Below are positions 1-5,486 of a DNA stretch of 7,495 nucleotides, piece after piece. Location of the stretch: contig JAJDYK010000169.1 in NCBI GenBank assembly GCA_022825185.1, positions 1-7,495 on the forward strand, in the 5' to 3' direction. A program made the translations under genes and the position numbers. Position 1 is the stretch's first letter, and each line of letters begins with the position of its first letter. The notes below the pieces were generated by a model. The model was not told where the DNA came from and made no database searches. It saw nothing but the letters and a program-made list of their open reading frames with translations. The DNA is from Candidatus Latescibacterota bacterium. GTDB lineage: Bacteria > Latescibacterota > UBA2968 > UBA8231.

Positions 1-96
1 ATCTGGTACGAACTAAGCGAAGAACAACAAAATGAGCTAAACAGCGAAGGAACGAAGTCTCTCATTCGCGATAATGACGATAACAAGGAACTATAA
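1..96 (+). CDS. Possible C-terminal tail of an upstream gene (partial)
   Basis: Frame 1 is open from the first base to a TAA at 94-96 and would encode a 31-residue acidic, hydrophilic tail beginning IWYELSEEQQ and ending DDNKEL. It would overlap the longest version of the next gene by 23 bases, or leave a 22-base gap if that gene starts at its second ATG (119). The stretch is AT-richer than the rest of the window and its third codon positions are not GC-biased (about 14 of 32), so it may equally be an intergenic leader. An open frame of this length is not improbable by chance. No function can be assigned. If real, the context would favour a corrinoid protein or methyltransferase, but that is only a guess. 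Confidence 0.22.
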   Translation: MWYELSEEQQNELNSEGTKSLIRDNDDNKEL

Positions 97-1996
97 GCTA
101 GGCGATACACACCCGTCCATGACCCAAATCGACCCCCAAGAGTACCAAAAGAGCCTCGACCGCCTGTCGGGCATCCTCGCGGGCATCGCCACCCATGCCG
201 ACGTGCAGGCGACCTTTCGCTGCCCGTATAAGAACCGCTTCGACCAATGCACCGCCCACTTTGGCTGCCGCAACCAGCGCAAGCCAAAAGAGCCGGGCGG
301 GCTGTTCCAGTGCGGCAGCGACGACCAACTCGACTACCGCTCGGCCTGGGAGATGGAGCAACGCCCAGCCACACCCGGCCGCGGCCAAATCCGCTGCGAC
401 GGCACCTCCTACCCGCTATCGACCGGCGGCACCCTCTTCGACTACGCGGATCAACTCGGTGCCCGGGTACCCACCTCCTGCGGGCGCACAGGCCATTGCC
501 ACGAGTGCATCGTCGAAGTCACGAGCGGCGCACAAGCCCTCAGCGCACCCACGCCAGCCGAGGACTTCCTCGGCGGCGAGTTCCGGCTCGCCTGTCAGGC
601 CAAAGTCGAGGACGCGGATGTCGATATCGAGTTCGCGCCGCTCTTTCGCACGCCCCGCATACTGACCCAGACCGTGGATCGATCCGCCGAGATCGACCCC
701 GTAGTCCAGCGGCGCGGGCAAGCCATCTACTACGGCGACGAGGAAATCGACCAATACCGCGGCCACCTCTACGGCCTAGCCATCGACTTGGGCACCACCA
801 CCATCGTCCTCGACTTAGTCGATCTGGAGACGGGCGAGAGCGTGCATTTGAGCGCATTTGAAAACCCACAGCGCTTTGGCGGCAGCGACATCATGCACCG
901 CATCTCCTACGACGGGCAGCACCCCGGCGAACTGCGCCAAGCCCTAGTCAAGGCGCTCAACCACGAGATCGCGGACCTCTGTCGGCGCGGCGGCTTTGTG
1001 CGGCAGGAAATTTACGAAGTTGTGGTCGCCGGCAACTCGACGATGCGCGACATCCTCTTCCGCCTCGACGTGCAGAGCATCGGCCAAAAGCCCTACAAAT
1101 CGCGCATTGAGCACGAATACCTAAGCGGCGAACGCACCGCGACTAGCCTAGTCGAAAAGACCCGCCGCCTCGGCCTAAAGGCCAATCCCAAAGCGCGCGC
1201 GTACTCGCTGCCGCTGATCGCCAGCCACGTCGGCGCGGATGTGGCCGCCGACTTAGTCGCCGTCGATATGGACCTTGCCAGCGAAAGCGCGATGCTAGTC
1301 GATGTGGGCACCAACACCGAAGTAGTAGTCGCCCACCAAGGCCGTCTCGTCGCGGCCTCTTGCCCGGCTGGCCCGGCCTTTGAGGGCGGCGGCATCACCT
1401 ATGGGATGCCCGGCTGCGACGGAGCCATTGAATCCATCCGCTGGGACGGCGCGCGCTGGCAGTGGGAAACCATTGGCGACACTGCGCCGGCGGGCCTGTG
1501 CGGCTCCGGGCTAATCGACCTCCTCGCTGAGTTGCGCCGCCACGACTTAATGACTCCCAAGGGCGTCTTCGCCGAGAAAAAGCGCCTGTTTGAGTTAGTA
1601 CCCGAGCGCGGCATCACCTTCTCGCGCCTCGACGCCTCCAACCTCGCCCAAGCCAAAGCCGCCAATTTCTGCGGCCAGTACATCGTCTTGCGGACCTTGG
1701 GCCTGAACCCGGGCGACGTGCAACAGCTCTACCTCGCCGGTGGCTTTGCCAACTACGTCGATGTCCAAGCCGCTATTGACATCGGCTTCTTGGCTCCCGT
1801 GCCCACCACCCGCATCGCCAAGGTGGGCAATGCAGCCGTCCAAGGGGCGCGCGAAGTACTCCTTTCGGCCAGCAAACGCGCCCGCATCGAAGCACTGGCC
1901 AAGCGCATTGAGCACGTCGAACTGGAGACGACCTCGGACTTTTTTGAACTCTTCGTCGAGGGCTGCCAATTCAAACCCATGCCCGCCGCACTTTAG
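74..1996 (+). CDS. Reductive activator of corrinoid enzymes (RACE): 2Fe-2S ferredoxin domain + ASKHA ATPase domain (DUF4445 type)
   Basis: This family uses ATP and a low-potential electron to reduce inactive Co(II) corrinoid back to Co(I) in methyltransferase systems; it acts in the cytoplasm. Residues about 104-190 form a ferredoxin-like domain with C136-x5-C142-x2-C145 and C174, the spacing seen in RACE [2Fe-2S] domains. From about 232 the ASKHA fold appears: GLAIDLGTTT (234-243), VVAGNSTM (317-324), LVDVGTNTE (408-416), GPAFEGGGITYGMPGCDGAI (433-452), GLCGSGLIDLL (474-484) and YLAGGFANYVD (553-563). Before the ferredoxin domain is an unfamiliar region with four cysteines (C50, C59, C65, C80). 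The start is uncertain. ATG 74 gives the longest frame, but ATG 119 (residue 16) is at least as likely, since codons between them look non-coding; neither has a good Shine-Dalgarno. The next gene begins two bases after the stop, implying an operon. The target corrinoid protein cannot be told from this gene. Confidence 0.93.
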   Translation: MTITRNYKLGDTHPSMTQIDPQEYQKSLDRLSGILAGIATHADVQATFRCPYKNRFDQCTAHFGCRNQRKPKEPGGLFQCGSDDQLDYRSAWEMEQRPATPGRGQIRCDGTSYPLSTGGTLFDYADQLGARVPTSCGRTGHCHECIVEVTSGAQALSAPTPAEDFLGGEFRLACQAKVEDADVDIEFAPLFRTPRILTQTVDRSAEIDPVVQRRGQAIYYGDEEIDQYRGHLYGLAIDLGTTTIVLDLVDLETGESVHLSAFENPQRFGGSDIMHRISYDGQHPGELRQALVKALNHEIADLCRRGGFVRQEIYEVVVAGNSTMRDILFRLDVQSIGQKPYKSRIEHEYLSGERTATSLVEKTRRLGLKANPKARAYSLPLIASHVGADVAADLVAVDMDLASESAMLVDVGTNTEVVVAHQGRLVAASCPAGPAFEGGGITYGMPGCDGAIESIRWDGARWQWETIGDTAPAGLCGSGLIDLLAELRRHDLMTPKGVFAEKKRLFELVPERGITFSRLDASNLAQAKAANFCGQYIVLRTLGLNPGDVQQLYLAGGFANYVDVQAAIDIGFLAPVPTTRIAKVGNAAVQGAREVLLSASKRARIEALAKRIEHVELETTSDFFELFVEGCQFKPMPAAL

Positions 1997-1998
1997 CC

Positions 1999-3609
1999 AT
2001 GTCGCTGACCGCGCTCCATCCACCCGCCCGCTACTCGGGTGCCTGGCAGAAGAAACCCCTGCGCCATCTGCTCGAAACCACCGACACCTTCGTCCACATC
2101 GTCGAGTTGGTGACTTCGCGGGGCTTAATTACCGAGCGCGACGGCCGCAAGGTGCTCGCCCTCGCCCGCCGCCTCGCTGAGCATCCGCAATTCCACGCTC
2201 TGAGCATTACCGACAACCCCGGGGGCAACGCCATGATCAACCCGGACACCCTCGGCACAGACTTGATCTCGCGCGGCCAAGACGTCATCATCCACCTTTC
2301 CTGCAAGGACTGGAATCGCAACGCGCTGCAAGGCCGCGCTTGGCAACTCGCCAGCGAGGGCTTCAACAACATCCTCGCCCTATCTGGCGACTACCCCATC
2401 AGCGGCTATCAAGGCACGTCCGGTGGGGTCTTCGACCTCGACTCAGTCGGCCTGCTCGAAATGTTCGCTGCCATGAACGCTGGGCTGAAAATGAAAAAGG
2501 GCAAGCGGACCCAGCGCATGGAGGCCACGGATTTTTATCTAGGGGCCGTAGTCAACAACCACAAGCGCTACGAGCGCGAGGTCATGCCCCAATACTTCAA
2601 GCTGGCCAAAAAAATCCACGTCGGCGCGGCTTTTGTCATCAGCCAGATCGGCTACGACGCGCGCAAGCAGGACGAGTTACTCAAATACATGGCCTTGTGC
2701 GGTCTCGATGTCCCGGTCATCGCCAACGTGTACGTGCTCTCGCGGCCAGCGGCGCGCTTCTTCCACAAGGGCAACATTCCCGGCGTTGAAGTCACCGACG
2801 AGTTGATGGCCGTCGTCGAAAAGCAGGCCCAAGCCAACGACAAGGGCCGGGCGTTCTTTTTGGAGCTGGCCGCCAAGCAGTGCGCCATCGCCAAGGGCCT
2901 CGGCTATCGGGGAGCTTATCTCGGCGGGCACCTGCAATACGGCGACTACGAAAAAATCCTCGCGCTCGCCGCGACCTACTCGGAAGACGACTGGCGCGAT
3001 TTTGCCAAAGAACTCTGCTTCTCCTTTGCCGACGAATTCTACTTTTTTGAACCCCAGGGCGACACCGGTCTCAGCTCTACTACTATCAACCGCGCGTACC
3101 TCGCCTCCAAAGAGCAAGCCGCCCTCCGCCAAGCGCGCGGTCGCCTGCCGCTGAGCTACAAGGTAAACCGCCGCATCCACGATCAAGTCTTTGCGCCCGA
3201 GAGCGCGGGCTTTCGCACGGGTGCTCATCTCGCCCGCGCTCTAGCCGAGCACCCCAAGGCCGCCAAGCTCTTCCACACGGCCGAGCACGCGCTCAAAATC
3301 GCTGCTTTTGACTGCCGCGACTGCGGCGATTGCTCGCTGCCGGACATCGCCTACTTGTGCCCGGAATCGCAGTGCGTCAAAAACCAACGCAACGGCCCCT
3401 GCGGTGGCACGCGCCAAGGCAAGTGCGAAGTCGGCGACAAGGACTGCATTTGGGCGCGTGCGTACGACCGCCTCAAAGCTTATGGCGAAGAGGAACAAAT
3501 GCTCGGCGACGCAGCCGTTATCAAGGACGCAGCCTTACAGGGCACTAGTGCCTGGACCAACGCCTTTTTGCAAAAAGATCACCACGGCAAGAAAAAAAAT
3601 TCGCAGTAA
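1999..3609 (+). CDS. Methylenetetrahydrofolate reductase fused to a MetV-type cysteine-rich C-terminal domain
   Basis: Residues about 25-310 match the flavin TIM barrel of MetF, which interconverts 5,10-methylene- and 5-methyl-tetrahydrofolate. Residues that appear to match E. coli MetF are E36 (for Glu28, in HIVELVTSRG), D131 (for Asp120, in ILALSGDYP) and Q216 (for Gln183, in FVISQIGYD); FDLDSVGLL (145-153) and IPGVEVTDEL (260-269) also fit the family. After a linker, residues about 437-500 form the MTHFR_C/MetV domain with eight cysteines (C439, C442, C445, C454, C459, C468, C476, C483) and the signature NGPCGG (465-470) followed by a KDCIWARAYDRLK stretch. In acetogens MetV is a separate subunit with metal centres that serves MetF; here both are in one 536-residue chain, longer than the roughly 300-residue classical MetF. 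That suggests electrons may come from something other than NAD(P)H, but this is inference. It starts two bases after the RACE stop without a Shine-Dalgarno, so translation is probably coupled. The C-terminus is lysine-rich (HHGKKKNSQ). Confidence 0.93.
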   Translation: MSLTALHPPARYSGAWQKKPLRHLLETTDTFVHIVELVTSRGLITERDGRKVLALARRLAEHPQFHALSITDNPGGNAMINPDTLGTDLISRGQDVIIHLSCKDWNRNALQGRAWQLASEGFNNILALSGDYPISGYQGTSGGVFDLDSVGLLEMFAAMNAGLKMKKGKRTQRMEATDFYLGAVVNNHKRYEREVMPQYFKLAKKIHVGAAFVISQIGYDARKQDELLKYMALCGLDVPVIANVYVLSRPAARFFHKGNIPGVEVTDELMAVVEKQAQANDKGRAFFLELAAKQCAIAKGLGYRGAYLGGHLQYGDYEKILALAATYSEDDWRDFAKELCFSFADEFYFFEPQGDTGLSSTTINRAYLASKEQAALRQARGRLPLSYKVNRRIHDQVFAPESAGFRTGAHLARALAEHPKAAKLFHTAEHALKIAAFDCRDCGDCSLPDIAYLCPESQCVKNQRNGPCGGTRQGKCEVGDKDCIWARAYDRLKAYGEEEQMLGDAAVIKDAALQGTSAWTNAFLQKDHHGKKKNSQ

Positions 3610-3655
3610 AACCAAGTTGCCGACCATCCCACCACATCTCGTGAAAACCCGTTCG

Positions 3656-5314
3656 ATGATGCTACTCCAACGATTCGTGCGCTGCCTATGGGTCGCCTGC
3701 TTAGGCATTGCAAGTGGCTGCGACCTCTTGTCGGAACGGCCCGTAGCAGAAGTAGGGCCGCACCAAATCACCGCCGCTGCGCTGAAGAGTTTTGCCGCCG
3801 AATGGTCGGGGCGCAGACCTGCTGCACAGACCGCCGACCAAGCCCGCCGACACTATCTGCAGACCATGATTGACGCCCGTCTGTTGCTGCTAGAAGCCCG
3901 TTCCCTCGGGATCGATACCACGCAGGCCGTGCGTTCAACTGTGCAGAACGCAATCGACAACCGAGTCAGCGCCCTCTATCGGGCCCGCGAAATCACGGAT
4001 GCAATCGCAATTCCCGAAGACGAGATTCGCGCCTATTTCGACGCTGAGGGCTATGGCCTAGAGCGCAAAGTCAGCGGCATACTGGTGGAGCGCCAGAGTG
4101 AGGTGGATTCGGTTTTGACCCTACTGCGCGCCGGACGGCCCTTTGCAGAAGTAGCTGCTGCCTACTCCATAGATGCGCGCTCGGCCCGCCAAGGCGGCGA
4201 ACTGGGGTTCATAGGGCGCGACATGGCCCCGCGGATCCACATCCCACCAGAGGTTTTCCGCACCCTCCCCCTCGGCGCAATCTCGGAACCCATGTACACG
4301 GGCAAGTACTGGAACATTGTGCACTTCACCGAAGAGCGGCCCGCTTCCTACGACAAGTATCGGGACTCCATCAACAGGCAGCTCTTTGCCGAGCGATCTG
4401 CCCAAGCCACAAGGGAACACCTCGAACTGCTCCAGAACGCATTTGAGGTGCGGCTGCGCGAAGAGGCCCTCCTGCCGCTAGTAAGTGCCTACCAGCGGCA
4501 GGATCTCTCCCCGCTGACCGCGGAATCGCTTCCCCTATATACCTTTGACGAGGGCGAGATCACCGTGGCAGCAGCGGTGAAGGTTTTGCAACAACAAAAC
4601 ATCGGCTCTGGATTCGCCGACAGCACACAAGCAGCCTCCACGCTCAAGCGCATCGTCCTGAATCCCTTCCTCATCAAAAAAGCCGCACGGCGAGCGGGCT
4701 ACTACCAAAAACCCGCAATCCAGCAGCTAGAGAAAATAAAAGAAGAGGAAGCCCTGCTCGATGGCCTCAAAGAAACCATAACCCAAGACCTAGACATATC
4801 CGAGGAGGCCGTGCGCCGCTACTACGACAGCCACCCCGACATATTTAGCCACGAGCCTGCGGTATGGGTTGAGGAACTACTCCTGCCCAGTGCCGACGAA
4901 GCGAAAAAAAAGAGAGCGCTGTTAGAAGGTGGCACACCCTTTGCCGACCTAGCGGGCGAAAGCCTGCGCTCGGACGCCATTGAGAAGGCCAATCGATTCC
5001 ACTTCCACCCGCTGAAGAAGGCCATCTATCCCAAGCTGATGGCGGCGCTTGAAGATGCACCCGAGGGCAAACTCATCGGACCCGTGGCCGTCGAGGGAGG
5101 CTTTTCCCTTTTTCGCATCCTCAGCCATGAGGAGGCCTCCATCGAACCCTATGAGCAGGTTCAGAGGAGGGCTGCTGCCCTGCTGCGCCGCGAGCGAGAG
5201 CACTGGCATCTGCAAGCCTTGTTGGAGAAATTGCGCGAAAAGTACGCCGCCCAGATCAAGATCGACGAAGCGCGCCTGCGCGAAGCCGTGCCCGACAGTC
5301 TCCTGCGCCGCTGA
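3656..5314 (+). CDS. SurA/PpiC-like peptidyl-prolyl cis-trans isomerase lipoprotein with two parvulin domains
   Basis: A 552-residue envelope foldase. The N-terminus MMLLQRFVRCLWVACLGIASGC is a lipoprotein signal with a lipobox-like ASGC and predicted lipidated Cys22; alanine at -3 is less usual. A SurA-like helical region (about 30-135) precedes a clear parvulin domain at about 138-228, with ERKVSGILV, AGRPFAEVAAAYSID, QGGELGFIGRD and EPMYTGKYWNIVHF. A long linker and helical stretch (245-390) leads to a second, weaker parvulin-like region at about 402-490, including LLEGGTPFADLAGE and IGPVAVEGGFSLFRIL. The protein is expected to be tethered in the periplasm and to help fold exported proteins. 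The frame is open far upstream into the MetF gene, but that part is a shadow. The start could be ATG 3656, ATG 3659 or GTG 3641 (adding VKTRS); no Shine-Dalgarno discriminates. GTG 3641 lies 31 bases after the MetF stop, so it is probably co-transcribed. A separate role as assembly factor for the downstream secreted protein is conjecture. Confidence 0.88.
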   Translation: MMLLQRFVRCLWVACLGIASGCDLLSERPVAEVGPHQITAAALKSFAAEWSGRRPAAQTADQARRHYLQTMIDARLLLLEARSLGIDTTQAVRSTVQNAIDNRVSALYRAREITDAIAIPEDEIRAYFDAEGYGLERKVSGILVERQSEVDSVLTLLRAGRPFAEVAAAYSIDARSARQGGELGFIGRDMAPRIHIPPEVFRTLPLGAISEPMYTGKYWNIVHFTEERPASYDKYRDSINRQLFAERSAQATREHLELLQNAFEVRLREEALLPLVSAYQRQDLSPLTAESLPLYTFDEGEITVAAAVKVLQQQNIGSGFADSTQAASTLKRIVLNPFLIKKAARRAGYYQKPAIQQLEKIKEEEALLDGLKETITQDLDISEEAVRRYYDSHPDIFSHEPAVWVEELLLPSADEAKKKRALLEGGTPFADLAGESLRSDAIEKANRFHFHPLKKAIYPKLMAALEDAPEGKLIGPVAVEGGFSLFRILSHEEASIEPYEQVQRRAAALLRREREHWHLQALLEKLREKYAAQIKIDEARLREAVPDSLLRR

Positions 5315-5381
5315 CAAGCTGTTCGGCAATCAGTACAATCCCAACGCAGCATCCGAGATTTTCAGACGGCTTCTAAATCCC

Positions 5382-5410
5382 TTTACTCAGCCCTACCAAA
5401 TTAGTATTCT
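5382..5410 (+). promoter_or_regulatory. Candidate sigma70-type promoter upstream of the discoidin gene
   Basis: TTTACT (5382-5387, four of six matches to TTGACA) and TATTCT (5405-5410, four of six to TATAAT) are separated by exactly 17 bases, in the most AT-rich part of the 172-base intergenic gap. A transcript would start near 5417, about 70 bases before the ATG at 5487. This supports a transcription unit separate from the foldase gene. It is a motif match only; sigma-factor preferences of this organism are unknown. Confidence 0.4.
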
Positions 5411-5420
5411 ACACACAAAG

Positions 5421-5450
5421 TTGATGGGCCAAACCCACCCGGCCCGTCGA
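5421..5450 (+). other. 10-bp hairpin in the predicted 5' leader of the discoidin gene
   Basis: TTGATGGGCC (5421-5430) pairs with GGCCCGTCGA (5441-5450) around the 10-base loop AAACCCACCC. There are eight Watson-Crick and two G-U pairs, including an uninterrupted GGGCC/GGCCC core. No U-tract follows, so it is not a standard intrinsic terminator. It would lie almost at the 5' end of a transcript from the candidate promoter, with 25 bases between its 3' arm and the Shine-Dalgarno, so a role in mRNA stability or leader regulation is possible. It matches no riboswitch class that I recognise. Confidence 0.4.
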
Positions 5451-5475
5451 GTGGAGACCCGCCGCCTGCCCAATT

Positions 5476-5482
5476 AGGAGGT
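5476..5482 (+). promoter_or_regulatory. Strong Shine-Dalgarno for the discoidin gene
   Basis: AGGAGGT at 5476-5482 lies just before ATG 5487, with five bases between AGGAGG and the ATG. It fixes the start of the secreted protein and is the only strong ribosome binding site in the window; the other three genes have none that I can see. Confidence 0.85.
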
Positions 5483-5486
5483 AGCT

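Noticed and set aside
98..766. Several minus-strand and alternative-frame open frames across the 5' part of the activator gene
   Set aside because: They overlap recognisable ferredoxin and N-terminal cysteine motifs on the + strand and show repetitive Arg/Ala/Pro-rich translations without domains.
2677..3228. 183-residue minus-strand open frame inside the MetF gene
   Set aside because: It is antisense to a confidently identified gene with conserved catalytic residues; long antisense frames are expected at this GC content and codon bias.
3592..3599. Run of eight A residues near the MetF stop, where a +1 shift would join MetF to the foldase frame
   Set aside because: It would place a lipoprotein signal inside a cytoplasmic enzyme. 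The run simply encodes lysines in a hydrophilic tail, and the open downstream frame is explained by high GC.
3308..3655. Upstream extension of the foldase frame into the MetF gene
   Set aside because: The translation here is low-complexity (rich in Ala, Arg, Thr, Ser) and lies over the conserved cysteine domain of MetF; the lipoprotein signal at 3656 marks the real N-terminus.
5308..5331. Weak inverted repeat (GCCG / CGGC) around the foldase stop
   Set aside because: Only four base pairs around a 13-base loop and no T-run; expected by chance at this GC content.
5421..5450. Hairpin as an intrinsic terminator of the foldase gene
   Set aside because: No run of T follows the stem, and it lies more than 100 bases after the stop; a leader structure fits better.
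5049..5477. 142-residue + strand frame overlapping the end of the foldase and the intergenic gap
   Set aside because: It has a shadow-like composition in its first half, covers the candidate promoter and hairpin, and has no recognisable domain.
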